Origin: Pseudomonas sp. P8_229
Lineage (GTDB): Bacteria; Pseudomonadota; Gammaproteobacteria; Pseudomonadales; Pseudomonadaceae
Length of the DNA: 64,000 nucleotides
Direction of reading: 5' to 3'
NCBI RefSeq assembly: GCF_034008635.1
Contig: NZ_CP125378.1
Span: 982,001-1,046,000, forward strand
The notes below the pieces were generated by a model. That model did not search any database. It saw only the letters and a list, made by a program, of their open reading frames with translations, and was not told the origin of the DNA. The translations under genes were made by a program, and so were the position numbers. Shown here one piece after another: positions 17,376 through 29,519 of the stretch; position 1 is the stretch's first letter, and each line of letters opens with the position of its first letter.

Positions 17376-20300
17376 ATGCCCAGTCGTTTAAAGATCTATC
17401 TCGCTGGATTGTGCGCGAGCCTGTGCCTGACGAATCAGGTAAATGCCGAACTCGTTACGGCTCAAGATTACGTGCTGCGCAGCCGTTCGGGTCACGAAAC
17501 GCTGTCCGTGTCCCTGGAACCGGCGCAACGCCAGTGGTTGCAGACTCGCAGCGAACTGGTACTGGGCACCTCCGCACCGGATTATCCGCCCTTCGACATG
17601 ACCGCCAGCGGTCGCGATTACGAAGGCTTCACCGCCGACTACGCCGGCCTCCTAGGTCGGGCCATCGATCGGCCGATCCGGGTCATGCGTTTTGCCTCAC
17701 GGGACGCGGCCCTGCGAGCGCTGGTAACAGGTCAGGTCGACATGCTCGGTACCGCCAACGGTTTCGAAGCGAGCAACGCAAAGGTCCTGCTTTCCATCCC
17801 CTACGCTATCGATCAGCCGGTACTGGTCACGCGCGAAGGCGAGACCCGCACACTCACCGAAGGCCTGGCCGGACTGCGGCTGAGCATGGTCTATCACTAT
17901 TTGCCGCAGGATGAGGTCAAGGCGTTGTACCCCAAAGCCATCCTGACGTCTTACCCCTCTTATCAAAACGCGATCAACGCGGTGGCTTTCGATCAGGCCG
18001 ACGTGTTTCTCGGCGACACCATCTCCACCCACTACATGATCAACAAGGGCTATCTGAATAACATCCGCATGGCCAATTTCGGCAAACAGGAAGCCCACGG
18101 TTTCAGCTTTGCCGTGCGTGCAGACAACTCGCAACTCCTGACCATCATCAACACCGTGCTCCGGGCCGTTCCGGCCAGCGAACGGGACAGCATCGCCAAA
18201 CGCTGGAGCGCCGGCAGCGACATTCTGTTGACCGACCAGAAGCTGCAATTGACCCATCATGAAGAGCAGTGGCTCAAGCAACATCCGGTGCTGCGTGTCG
18301 TGGTGAACGAAGCGTTCGCCCCGATGACCTTTTTTGACAGCGACGGCAATCTGCGGGGCATCACCGCCGACCTGCTCGAATTGCTGCGCCTGCGCACCGG
18401 CATGCGTTTCGAACTGGTGCGCAGCCGCAGCGACGGCGACATGATCGAGCAGATCAATCAGCATCAGGCCGATCTGATCGCCGCGTTGCTCCCCAGCCCC
18501 CAACGCGAAAAGACGCTGCAATTCAGTCGGCCCTATCTGGAAAACTCGTTTGTCCTGCTGACTCGCAAAGCCGCCGACAGCCCGACGCATCCGACCCAGC
18601 TCAAGGACAAGTACCTGGCAATTGCTCAAGGCAATCCCATGGCCGATTACCTGCGCCGCGAGTTCCCCAATATTCACCTGACCGAAACCGCCGACACCTT
18701 TGGTGCCGCGACCCTGCTCGCCGAAGGCAAGGCCGATGGCGCCGTCACCTCGCTGGTGATCGCCAACTATCTGATTGCATCGCGGGTCTTCGAACACCCG
18801 TTGCAGATCACCACCACCCTGGGCACCCGCCAGGCTGCCTTTTCACTGGCCACCGCCCGCGACAACACCGAACTGGGGTCGATCCTCGACAAGGCGCTGC
18901 TGAGCATCACCCCCGAGGAGCTGGGGGTCATCAACAGTCGCTGGCGTGGTTTTTCCAACGCTGCGCAAGGCAACTGGAATCACTATCAACGACTGTTCTA
19001 CCAACTGATTGGCGCGGCGTGTTTGCTGTTGGTGCTGTCACTGTTGTGGAACGCCTACATGCGGCGCCAGATCAAGCAGCGCCAGGCGGCCGAGCGGGCC
19101 TTGAACGATCAGTTCGAATTCATGCGCTCGCTGGTCAACGGCACACCGCACCCGATCTACGTGCGTGACCGTCGTGGCCTGCTGCAAAGTTGCAACGACA
19201 GCTACCTAGAAGCCTTCAATGCCAAACGCGAAGACGTGATCGGTAAAAGTGTCATGCAAGGCACCCTGAGCAATGCCTTCGAAGCGCAGGCCTATCAGGC
19301 CGATTACCAGCGGGTGGTGGCCGAAGGCACGCCATTGGTGCTGGACCGACCGCTGCACATCGGTGGCAGGCGTCTGACGATCTATCACTGGATCCTGCCG
19401 TACCGCGACTCCAGCGGCGATGTGCAAGGGATCATTGGCGGCTGGATCGATATCAGCGAGCGCCGCCAACTGTTCGATGAGTTGCGCACGGCCAAGGAAC
19501 AGGCGGACAACGCCAACCGCGCAAAAAGTACTTTTCTGGCGACCATGAGCCACGAAATCCGCACACCGATGAACGCCATCATCGGCATGCTTGAATTGAC
19601 ACTCAAGCGCATGACGCAGCAACACCCGGACCGCACATCCATCGAAACTGCCTACTGTTCGGCCAAGGAACTGCTGGGCCTGATCGGCGATATCCTCGAT
19701 ATTGCCCGGATCGAGTCCGGACGCCTGAGCCTGAGTCCGGAGCGGGTCAATCTGGTCGAAACGGTGACGTCGGTGGTCAGGATCTTCGATGGCCTGGCCC
19801 GCCAGAAAAACCTCGCCCTGCCGTTGACCGTCACCCCTCCGGGTCTGGAAGCCGATGTGGAGCTGGACCCGTTACGCTTCAAGCAAATCCTCTCCAACCT
19901 GATCAGCAATGCCATCAAATTCACCGAGCGCGGACAGGTGCGGGTCACGCTGGACGTACTGCCCAGAGGGGCTGGCAGTTGTTCGCTTGTTCAGTTGACG
20001 GTTCAGGACACCGGCGTCGGGATCAGCATCGAAGATCAACAGCGTCTGTTCGAACCTTTCGCCCAGGCCGAAAACGGCCGTCAGCAGGCCCGCAGTGGCG
20101 CGGGACTGGGACTGGTCATCAGCCGCAACCTCTGTGAAATGATGGGCGGCCAGTTGCAATTGAGCAGCCAGCCCGGGATCGGTACTCAGATCAGCCTGTC
20201 ACTGCCGCTGCAAACGCTACCGTGCAAGGTGGCCACAACGAAATCCGAGCCACCGATCCGCGCATCCTTTACGCCGCTGAATATTCTGGTGGTCGACGAT

Positions 20301-21020
20301 CACCCCGCCAATCGTCTGCTGATGTGCCAGCAACTGGAGTTTCTCGGACACCGCTTCAGCCTTGCCGAGGAAGGTCGAAGCGGGTTTGAAAAGTGGCAGG
20401 CCGGCGAATTCGACCTGGTGATTGCCGACTGCAACATGCCGCTGATGAACGGCTACGAACTGACTGCCGCCATCCGCCAGCAGGAACAGCGCACCGGGCG
20501 CCCCCCTTGTACCGTGCTGGGTTTCACTGCCAACGCGCAGCCTGAAGAAGTGCAGCGCTGCAAGCAGGCCGGCATGAACGATTGCCTGTTCAAACCCCTG
20601 AGCCTCAGCGCGCTGAGTCAGTGGGTCAACGGGTTGCAGCCCGTAACGCCAGAGCCCGCATTCAATCTCCAGGGTCTGCATCAGTTGACTGGCGGCAATC
20701 CGCTTCAGGCCCGGCGCCTGCTCAGCGAATTGCTCAAGAGCAGCCGTCTTGACCGCCAGGAACTGTTGGCCCTGGCCCCGCACAATGACCGTGAAGCATT
20801 GGCAGTGGTTGCACACAAGATCAAGGGGGCTGCGCGGATCGCCCAGGCCTCGCGCCTGATCGCCTGTTGCGATGCCCTCGAACAAGCCTGCACGCCAACG
20901 TCCCCCATCCCCGTCATCGTACGCTGTGTCCAGGCCACTGACTGCGCCATGGTCGAACTGGAGCAGGCACTGCAGCAACAACTGGAGTCGTTTGAAAAAA
21001 GCACAATGACCGAGCCTTAA
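17376..21020 (+). CDS. BvgS/RocS-like unorthodox hybrid sensor kinase
   Basis: The 1214-residue protein has a signal peptide, two periplasmic SBP_bac_3 (Venus flytrap) domains at about 55-275 and 285-520, a membrane helix near 545, a PAS domain at about 575-695, HisKA (His726 in MSHEIRTPMN), HATPase, a receiver (Asp1018) and an Hpt domain (His1147 in AHKIKGAARI). All phosphorelay residues are present. It starts eight bases after the response regulator stop. By synteny it is the RocS2-like partner; twin flytrap domains suggest sensing a small periplasmic solute. Confidence 0.93.
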   Translation: MPSRLKIYLAGLCASLCLTNQVNAELVTAQDYVLRSRSGHETLSVSLEPAQRQWLQTRSELVLGTSAPDYPPFDMTASGRDYEGFTADYAGLLGRAIDRPIRVMRFASRDAALRALVTGQVDMLGTANGFEASNAKVLLSIPYAIDQPVLVTREGETRTLTEGLAGLRLSMVYHYLPQDEVKALYPKAILTSYPSYQNAINAVAFDQADVFLGDTISTHYMINKGYLNNIRMANFGKQEAHGFSFAVRADNSQLLTIINTVLRAVPASERDSIAKRWSAGSDILLTDQKLQLTHHEEQWLKQHPVLRVVVNEAFAPMTFFDSDGNLRGITADLLELLRLRTGMRFELVRSRSDGDMIEQINQHQADLIAALLPSPQREKTLQFSRPYLENSFVLLTRKAADSPTHPTQLKDKYLAIAQGNPMADYLRREFPNIHLTETADTFGAATLLAEGKADGAVTSLVIANYLIASRVFEHPLQITTTLGTRQAAFSLATARDNTELGSILDKALLSITPEELGVINSRWRGFSNAAQGNWNHYQRLFYQLIGAACLLLVLSLLWNAYMRRQIKQRQAAERALNDQFEFMRSLVNGTPHPIYVRDRRGLLQSCNDSYLEAFNAKREDVIGKSVMQGTLSNAFEAQAYQADYQRVVAEGTPLVLDRPLHIGGRRLTIYHWILPYRDSSGDVQGIIGGWIDISERRQLFDELRTAKEQADNANRAKSTFLATMSHEIRTPMNAIIGMLELTLKRMTQQHPDRTSIETAYCSAKELLGLIGDILDIARIESGRLSLSPERVNLVETVTSVVRIFDGLARQKNLALPLTVTPPGLEADVELDPLRFKQILSNLISNAIKFTERGQVRVTLDVLPRGAGSCSLVQLTVQDTGVGISIEDQQRLFEPFAQAENGRQQARSGAGLGLVISRNLCEMMGGQLQLSSQPGIGTQISLSLPLQTLPCKVATTKSEPPIRASFTPLNILVVDDHPANRLLMCQQLEFLGHRFSLAEEGRSGFEKWQAGEFDLVIADCNMPLMNGYELTAAIRQQEQRTGRPPCTVLGFTANAQPEEVQRCKQAGMNDCLFKPLSLSALSQWVNGLQPVTPEPAFNLQGLHQLTGGNPLQARRLLSELLKSSRLDRQELLALAPHNDREALAVVAHKIKGAARIAQASRLIACCDALEQACTPTSPIPVIVRCVQATDCAMVELEQALQQQLESFEKSTMTEP

Positions 21021-21068
21021 CTATGCTTGGACGCTGAGCAGTGTGTTTATCTCAATGGAGAGTCAGCA

Positions 21069-24014
21069 ATGCCCAGCCCACTGCGCCCGGATCAACGCCG
21101 GTTCCCGTTGCACGTGCATATCAGCGTCATGTTCACCTTTCTGCTATTGCTGACGGGCATCGTGCTGGGCCTGTTCAATTATCGCCAGACCACCAAAGTC
21201 ATCCTGTCGAGCAGCGAAAACCTGTTCAATCGCATTGAACAGGACGTGCGCCTGGACCTGCATGCCACTTACCAACCGATCCGGCATTTGCTGAGCCTGC
21301 TGGCGGTCAACCAGGCGGCCGAGGCGGCGGATCTGCAACAGCGTCTGGCACTGCTCAAGCCTTTCAGCCAGTCGCTCAAGGACAACACCGACCTCGCCTC
21401 ACTGTATCTGGGGTATGGCAACGGCGACTTCTTCATGGTGCGCCCCTTGCGCACCAGCGCCCTGAAAACACTGCTCAAGGCGCCGCCGACAGCGGCCTAC
21501 CAAGTCTGGAGCATCGAGCACGATGCCAGCGGCACCGCGTCTTCACAGTCGTTGTTCTTCGACGAAGCGTTGAACCCGCTCGGTCGTCAGGACAACCCCG
21601 ATGATCGCTACGACCCGCGTACCCGCAACTGGTACAGCAACGCCCTGCAACAAGGCGATCAGATCACCACCGAACCCTACGTGTTTTTCTCCACGCACAA
21701 CGTCGGTACCACCCTGGCCCGACGCAGCAGCGAAAGGACGGTGATCGGTGCGGATCTGACTCTGGCCGCGCTCTCGGCCACCTTGACCAAACACGTGGTC
21801 ACCCCCTCCACCGAAATCGTGCTGTTCGATGCCGATGGCAATGCCGTGGCCTACCCGGACAGCAGCCGGCTGATTGTCGATGACAGCAGCGCACGCCTGG
21901 CCAAGGCCGCCGACCTGAGCCCGACTCTGCGTGCATTGCTGTCCTCGGCGCACCCGGACAAGCGACTCGACGTTGATGGACGCCACTGGATCGTTGCCCG
22001 CAGTAACCTGCAGGAAGGTGGGCCAAAAGGTCTGCAGATGGCCCTGCTGGTACCAGAGGACGAGTTGCTCGCCGACGCTTACCGCATGCGCTGGCAAGGT
22101 GCGCTGATCACCTTGACGACATTGTTGTTGTGCCTGCCGCTGGGCTGGCTGATTTCACGGATTCTGGTCAAGCCGCTGCATGCGCTGGTCAAGGAAGCCG
22201 ACGCGATCCGCAGTTTCGATTTCAACTTTCCGGTCACCCGCCGCTCGCCAGTGCTGGAGGTCGACCAGTTGAGCGTGTCGATGGCCCGCATGAAGGACAC
22301 GCTTGCCAGTTTCTTCCGCATCACCGACAGCCTGTGCGCCGAAACCCGCTTCGTCCCGCTGCTGCAACGGGTGCTGTTCGAAACGGTGCAGATCGCCCAG
22401 GCCCAGGCAGGCTTGATCTATTTGCGCGAAAGCGATGGCAACCGGATGGAGCCCTACGGACTGGTGATCGATGGCGTCTCGCAGGAGCCGGATGAGTTCA
22501 ATGTGCTGGGCCAGGATCTGCTGGCGGGACAGGGGCCGGGGTGGTTCCAGCAGTTGGCGCATGCCGACAACGTGGTGACCGGCCTTGGCTTCGAACAGGC
22601 CGCGGATCTGCAGAAAGTGCTGCTGGCGATGCAGTCACCGCGTATCCACTTGATCGGTATTCGCCTGCGCAACCGGCACAACGAAACCATCGGCCTGTTG
22701 ATTCTGCTGGTCAACGACAGCGGCACCACACAAGACCTGGAGAAACTGCGCCCGGATCGCATCGCCTTCCTCCAGGCAGTCTCCGGCGCCGCCGCGGTGA
22801 GCATCGAAAGCCAGCGCCTGCAGGCGAAACAGAAGCAGCTGCTCGACGCGTTCATCCAGTTGCTGGCCGGCGCCATCGACGCCAAGAGTCCGTACACCGG
22901 CGGCCACTGCCAGCGCGTACCCGAACTGACCCTGATGCTCGCGCAGGCCGCTGCCGCCAGTCAGGCGCCGGCCTTCCAGAGTTACCAACCCAAAGAAGAT
23001 GATTGGGAGGCGCTGCACATCGCCGCCTGGCTGCACGATTGCGGCAAGGTCACGACGCCGGAATATGTCGTCGACAAAGCCACCAAACTGGAAACCCTCA
23101 ACGACCGCATCCACGAAATCCGCACCCGCTTCGAGGTACTCAAACGCGATGCCTGGATCAGCTACTGGCAGGCGCTGGCCATGGGCGGCAACGAGGCGCA
23201 ACTGGGCGAACGGCGTGACGCCACACTGACCGAGCTGGACGACGACTTTGCGTTTGTCGCCCGCAGCAATCTGGGTGGCGAGGCCATGGCGCCGGCCGAT
23301 CTGCAGCGCCTTGAGCGCATCGCCGAACGCCGCTGGACGCGCACCCTCGATGATCGTCTGGGCGTGTCATGGGAGGAAAACCGCCGGCAGCAGCGAACCC
23401 CGGCACCGACGCTGCCAGCCAGCGAACCCCTGCTGGCGGACAAGCCCGAACACCTGATCGAGCGCGCCGACAGCGAGCTGATTCCGGAAGACAACCCGTG
23501 GGGGTTCAAGCTGGATGTACCGCGTTACAAATACAATCGCGGCGAACACTACAACCTGAGCATTGCCCGGGGCACGCTGACCCGCGAAGAGCGCTACATC
23601 ATCAATCACCACATGGTGCAGACAATCCTGATGCTCAGCCACCTGCCCTTCCCCGGACACCTGGACAGCGTCGCGGAAATCGCCGGTGGGCATCACGAGA
23701 AGATGGACGGCAGCGGCTACCCCAAACGCCTGAAACGCGAAGACATGAGCCTGCCGGCGAGGATGATGGCGATTGCCGATATTTTCGAGGCACTGACTGC
23801 CGCTGACCGGCCGTACAAGAAGGCCAAAACCCTGAACGAGGCACTGGGGATCATGGCCACCATGTGCCGCGAGGCGCACATCGATGCCGAACTGTTTGGG
23901 CTGTTCATCAATGACGGGGTGTACATGCAGTACGCCGCGCGGTTTCTCGACCCACGGCAAATCGATGCGGTGGAACCGGCCAGCCTGTTGCGCAAGGCTG
24001 GCTTGAGCGCCTGA
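21069..24014 (+). CDS. Membrane HD-GYP cyclic-di-GMP phosphodiesterase with dCache, HAMP and GAF domains
   Basis: The 981-residue protein has a membrane helix near residue 20, a large periplasmic dCache-like sensor, a second helix near 345, a HAMP linker, a GAF domain (about 420-590) and an HD-GYP domain. HD (LHDCGK, His656-Asp657) and GYP motif (HHEKMDGSGYP, from 875) are intact, so activity is expected. Their separation is about 218 residues, some 150 more than usual, owing to an insertion rich in charged residues. The ATG at 21069 has GGAG upstream. It follows the Roc-like kinase by 48 bases and may be in the same operon. Confidence 0.92.
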   Translation: MPSPLRPDQRRFPLHVHISVMFTFLLLLTGIVLGLFNYRQTTKVILSSSENLFNRIEQDVRLDLHATYQPIRHLLSLLAVNQAAEAADLQQRLALLKPFSQSLKDNTDLASLYLGYGNGDFFMVRPLRTSALKTLLKAPPTAAYQVWSIEHDASGTASSQSLFFDEALNPLGRQDNPDDRYDPRTRNWYSNALQQGDQITTEPYVFFSTHNVGTTLARRSSERTVIGADLTLAALSATLTKHVVTPSTEIVLFDADGNAVAYPDSSRLIVDDSSARLAKAADLSPTLRALLSSAHPDKRLDVDGRHWIVARSNLQEGGPKGLQMALLVPEDELLADAYRMRWQGALITLTTLLLCLPLGWLISRILVKPLHALVKEADAIRSFDFNFPVTRRSPVLEVDQLSVSMARMKDTLASFFRITDSLCAETRFVPLLQRVLFETVQIAQAQAGLIYLRESDGNRMEPYGLVIDGVSQEPDEFNVLGQDLLAGQGPGWFQQLAHADNVVTGLGFEQAADLQKVLLAMQSPRIHLIGIRLRNRHNETIGLLILLVNDSGTTQDLEKLRPDRIAFLQAVSGAAAVSIESQRLQAKQKQLLDAFIQLLAGAIDAKSPYTGGHCQRVPELTLMLAQAAAASQAPAFQSYQPKEDDWEALHIAAWLHDCGKVTTPEYVVDKATKLETLNDRIHEIRTRFEVLKRDAWISYWQALAMGGNEAQLGERRDATLTELDDDFAFVARSNLGGEAMAPADLQRLERIAERRWTRTLDDRLGVSWEENRRQQRTPAPTLPASEPLLADKPEHLIERADSELIPEDNPWGFKLDVPRYKYNRGEHYNLSIARGTLTREERYIINHHMVQTILMLSHLPFPGHLDSVAEIAGGHHEKMDGSGYPKRLKREDMSLPARMMAIADIFEALTAADRPYKKAKTLNEALGIMATMCREAHIDAELFGLFINDGVYMQYAARFLDPRQIDAVEPASLLRKAGLSA

Positions 24015-24497
24015 TCAGCAGTCGGTCAGACGCAGGAAGATCGCCGCCAGATGCTCGATACCGGCCTGATCGTGCGCAGCGAAACGCGCCAGTTTCGGGC
24101 TGTCGAGATCGAGCACGCCGATCAGCCGACCGTCCTTGACCAGCGGCACCACCAGCTCGCTGTTCGAGGCGCTGTCGCAGGCGATGTGCCCGGGAAACGC
24201 ATGCACATCTTCGACCCGCTGGGTCTGCAGGCTGGCTGCCGCCGCGCCACACACGCCTCGCCCGAATGGAATGCGCACGCAGGCGATCTGCCCCTGAAAC
24301 GGGCCAAGCACCAGCTCCTCGTTGCGATTGAGGTAGAAGCCAGCCCAGTTCAGGTCATCGAGCTGGTTGAACAGGAACGCCGAAAACTGCGCGGCGTTGG
24401 CGATGAAATCGCGCTCGTCCGCCAGCAGCGACTCCAGCTGCGCAGCCAACATGCCATAGCCTTCGAGCCCCTGGCCGCTGTGTTGCAAATCAATCAT
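24015..24497 (-). CDS. msrC: Free methionine-(R)-sulfoxide reductase (GAF domain)
   Basis: This 160-residue GAF protein has the fRMsr signature LGPFQGQIACVRIPFGRGVC and the later HIACDSASNSELVVP, giving the three cysteines needed for catalysis. It reduces free methionine sulfoxide in the cytoplasm. The start overlaps the stop of the upstream ATPase gene (ATGA), and the stop abuts the convergent HD-GYP gene. It adds to the oxidative-damage genes nearby. Confidence 0.9.
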   Translation of the reverse strand: MIDLQHSGQGLEGYGMLAAQLESLLADERDFIANAAQFSAFLFNQLDDLNWAGFYLNRNEELVLGPFQGQIACVRIPFGRGVCGAAAASLQTQRVEDVHAFPGHIACDSASNSELVVPLVKDGRLIGVLDLDSPKLARFAAHDQAGIEHLAAIFLRLTDC

Positions 24498-25384
24498 GCC
24501 TTGTGCTCCAGCAATTTCAGTCCCACCCAGTAACGGGCGAATTGGTACGCGCAACGTCCGTTGCGATTGCCGCGCCCGGTTGCCCAGCGCACGGCGAGGA
24601 TATCCAGCGCTTCGTCACGCTGCCAGCTCAAGCCGGCCTTGGCCGCCAACTGGCCGATCCAGTGTTCGACGACGTTGAGAAAGTGTTCCTGGGTAAACGG
24701 ATAGAACGACAGCCACAGGCCAAAACGATCCGACAGCGCGATCTTGTCTTCCACCGCTTCGCTGGGGTGCAGTTCACCGTCGACGCGTTTCCAGTTTTCG
24801 TTGTCGCTTTCCTTCTCCGGCACCAGATGGCGACGGTTGGACGTGGCGTACAGCAAGACGTTTTCCGGGGCCTGTTCGAGCGAGCCGTCGAGCACGCTCT
24901 TCAGCACGCGGTAATCGCCTTCGCCGGACTCGAACGACAGGTCATCGCAGAACAGCACGAAGCGCTGTGGCAGTTTGGCGATCTGCTCCACTACTCGCGG
25001 CAGGTCTGCCAGGTGGTCGCGCTCGATCTCGATCAGACGCAGACCGACCTTGGCGTGCTCGGCCAGCAACGCCCGCACCAGCGAGGATTTACCGGTACCG
25101 CGCGAACCCCAGAGCAGCGCGTGGTTGGCCGGCATGCCGTCGAGGAACTGTTGGGTGTTGCGCCCCAGTTGTTCCAGTTGCCGGTCGACACCGATCAGGT
25201 CGGACAGGCGCATGTCGAGGCTGACGTCCAGCGGCAGCAGAAACCCGCTGCGCCCATCGCGCTGCCAGCGCGCCGCCAGGCAGGTGTTCCAGTCAATAAC
25301 GGGACGCGGGGCCGGCAACAGCGGTTCGATCCGCGCCAGAACCGACTCGGCGCGTTCAAGAAAAGCATTCAATCGGGAATCCAC
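24494..25384 (-). CDS. DUF815-family AAA ATPase
   Basis: The 296-residue protein has a Walker A motif WGSRGTGKSSLVRAL and Walker B-like FVLFCDDLSFE, with the family segment LYATSNRRHLVP. DUF815 proteins are predicted cytoplasmic ATPases of unknown role. I chose GTG 25384 (preceded by GAGGAG) rather than a TTG at 25435, which lacks a ribosome binding site. It is coupled by a 4-base overlap to the methionine sulfoxide reductase gene and is divergent from sagS. Confidence 0.86.
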   Translation of the reverse strand: MDSRLNAFLERAESVLARIEPLLPAPRPVIDWNTCLAARWQRDGRSGFLLPLDVSLDMRLSDLIGVDRQLEQLGRNTQQFLDGMPANHALLWGSRGTGKSSLVRALLAEHAKVGLRLIEIERDHLADLPRVVEQIAKLPQRFVLFCDDLSFESGEGDYRVLKSVLDGSLEQAPENVLLYATSNRRHLVPEKESDNENWKRVDGELHPSEAVEDKIALSDRFGLWLSFYPFTQEHFLNVVEHWIGQLAAKAGLSWQRDEALDILAVRWATGRGNRNGRCAYQFARYWVGLKLLEHKA

Positions 25385-25508
25385 GTCTTCTCCTCGGGCA
25401 CGTTCAAAGTGATGATGGTGCTTCAGCGACGACAATCAGATCAACAATCCCCGATCAGGCCTTGTTACAAGGCGATTCGGGAACCTCGGTATCCATACAT
25501 GATCGACT

Positions 25509-27855
<2,347 letters not shown>

Positions 27856-27872
<17 letters not shown>

Positions 27873-28317
27873 TCTGCCCCAGCAGGTGATCGAGACCGTT
27901 GCGCAAATCGTTGAGCCGATCGAGGTCTACCCCGCTGTCGCACAACAATCGGGCCTTGAGCGGCCCGACCTGCTCGCGCAGCGCCTGCCCTTGCGCTGTC
28001 AGGCTCAGGTGGACTTCACGTTCGTCGCGCGCCGAACGCCGGCGCTGCACCAACTGCAGTTGCTCGAGGCGCTTGAGCAATGGCGTCAGGGTGCCGGAAT
28101 CCAGCACCAAGCGCTCGCCCAGCGCCTTGACCGTCGGTTGCTCCGGCGCACTGTCCTGCCATTCCCACAGCACCAGCATCGCCAGGTACTGCGGGTAGGT
28201 CAGGCCGAGCTGATCGAGCATCGGCTTGTAGGCACGAATCACCGCCCGGGACGCGGCGTACAACTTGAAACACAACTGGCTGTCGAGCTTCAGCGAATCG
28301 ACGGGCAGGCTGTTCAT
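27856..28317 (-). CDS. ospR: MarR/OhrR-family thiol peroxide sensor OspR
   Basis: The 153-residue winged-helix repressor has the conserved reactive cysteine Cys16 in LDSQLCFKLYAASR and the OhrR-type LTYPQYLAMLVLWE helix. In P. aeruginosa OspR represses its own operon with glutathione peroxidase and responds to oxidants. The start overlaps the gpx stop (ATGA), so it is translated after gpx. Its 3' end overlaps convergent sagS by 17 bases. A perfect palindrome upstream of gpx is a candidate operator. Confidence 0.9.
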
Positions 28318-28799
28318 TTGAGCAATGCTTCGATCTCGCTGGTCAGGTCCTGCGGCTTGGTGGCCGGAGCGAAACGCTTGACCAGTTGACCATCCTTGCC
28401 GATCAGGAACTTGGTGAAGTTCCACTTGATGCCTTGGGAGCCAAGCAGACCCGGGGCGCGCTTTTTCAACTGCACGAACAGCGGATGCGCGTCGGCACCG
28501 TTGACGTCGATCTTCTTGAACAACGGGAAACTCACGCCGTAGTTCAGCTCACAGAACTCGCTGATTGCGCCCTCGTTGCCCGGCTCCTGCTTGCCGAACT
28601 GATTGCACGGGAAGCCCAGCACCACCAGGCCCTGATCCTTGTAGGTCTGCCACAGTTCTTCCAGACCTTTGTATTGCGGGGTGAAACCGCATTTGCTGGC
28701 GGTATTGACCACCAGCACCGCCTTGCCGGCGTATTCGGCAAGGGTCTTTTGCTCACCCTTGATGTTCGTGACAGGGATATTCAGCAGGTTGTCGCTCAT
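28314..28799 (-). CDS. gpx: Glutathione peroxidase family protein
   Basis: The 161-residue thioredoxin-fold peroxidase has the catalytic Cys37 (NTASKCGFTPQYKGLE), the FPCNQFGKQEPG segment with the second cysteine, and WNFTKFL. Bacterial members use thioredoxin or glutathione to reduce peroxides. The ATG at 28799 is the family start; an earlier start at 28832 is unsupported. It is transcribed with ospR and lies downstream of msrB. Confidence 0.93.
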   Translation of the reverse strand: MSDNLLNIPVTNIKGEQKTLAEYAGKAVLVVNTASKCGFTPQYKGLEELWQTYKDQGLVVLGFPCNQFGKQEPGNEGAISEFCELNYGVSFPLFKKIDVNGADAHPLFVQLKKRAPGLLGSQGIKWNFTKFLIGKDGQLVKRFAPATKPQDLTSEIEALLK

Positions 28800-28843
28800 G
28801 GGTCGGCTCCGCGGGTTATCGGGAAAGACCAAACATAGCGAGC

Positions 28844-28867
28844 AATTAAATTGCGTGCAATTTAATT
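28844..28867. promoter_or_regulatory. Perfect palindrome, candidate OspR operator
   Basis: AATTAAATTGC, a 2-base centre (GT), then GCAATTTAATT form a perfect 11+11 palindrome 45 bases upstream of the gpx start, between msrB and gpx. AT-rich palindromes of this type are bound by MarR/OhrR-family repressors, and the ospR gene lies in the same operon. No T-run follows, so it is not a terminator. Confidence 0.7.
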
Positions 28868-28900
28868 ATCCGAAAGGCGACCCGCAGGTCGCCCGTTCGA

Positions 28901-29296
28901 TTACTCGCGTGGCTCGAGATTCAGGCACACCGAGTTGATGCAATAACGCAGGCCGGTCGGTGGCGGACCGTCAGGGAACACGTGGCCCAGATGCGCATCG
29001 CAGCGGGCACACTTGACCTCGGTGCGAATCATGCCGTGGGTGGTATCACGGATCTCGGTCATGGCGCTTTCGCCAATCGGCGCGTAGAAGCTCGGCCAGC
29101 CGCAGCCGGAATCGAATTTGGTCCCGGAGTCGAACAGCGCTTCATTGCAGCAGACGCAGTGATAGACGCCATCGGTTTTGGTGGCGTTGTATTTACCGGA
29201 GAACGGGCGCTCGGTGGCACTGAGTCGGCAAACGTTGTACTGCTCGGGGTCGAGCATCGCACGCCATTCTTCCAGGGTTTTTTCCAACTTTTCCAT
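28901..29296 (-). CDS. msrB: Peptide methionine-(R)-S-oxide reductase MsrB
   Basis: The 131-residue enzyme has two zinc-binding CxxC pairs (CVCC and CARC), the GCGWPSF motif and the catalytic cysteine in RYCINS. It repairs methionine-R-sulfoxide in proteins. The second of two consecutive ATGs is best spaced from GAGG; 29299 or GTG 29302 are possible. It lies upstream of gpx-ospR on the same strand and divergent from alaA. Confidence 0.94.
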   Translation of the reverse strand: MEKLEKTLEEWRAMLDPEQYNVCRLSATERPFSGKYNATKTDGVYHCVCCNEALFDSGTKFDSGCGWPSFYAPIGESAMTEIRDTTHGMIRTEVKCARCDAHLGHVFPDGPPPTGLRYCINSVCLNLEPRE

Positions 29297-29519
29297 CATC
29301 ACACCTCAGTGGCTGAAAAAGCCCGATCTGTATCTTTTCCACGGATCGGGTGGCACGTATGATTGCGCCTCGTCACACGCCAGTCTGGCAGCCAGACCGG
29401 GCGCATTCAAACGGATTCTCGGCGCCACGGCGCAAGACTCCGCCTGTGCGAAGACGCAGGAATCCCAGCACGGTTGGCCATCCACCGTCTGGATCGTTCA
29501 TTTTCGGGATCACATCGCC

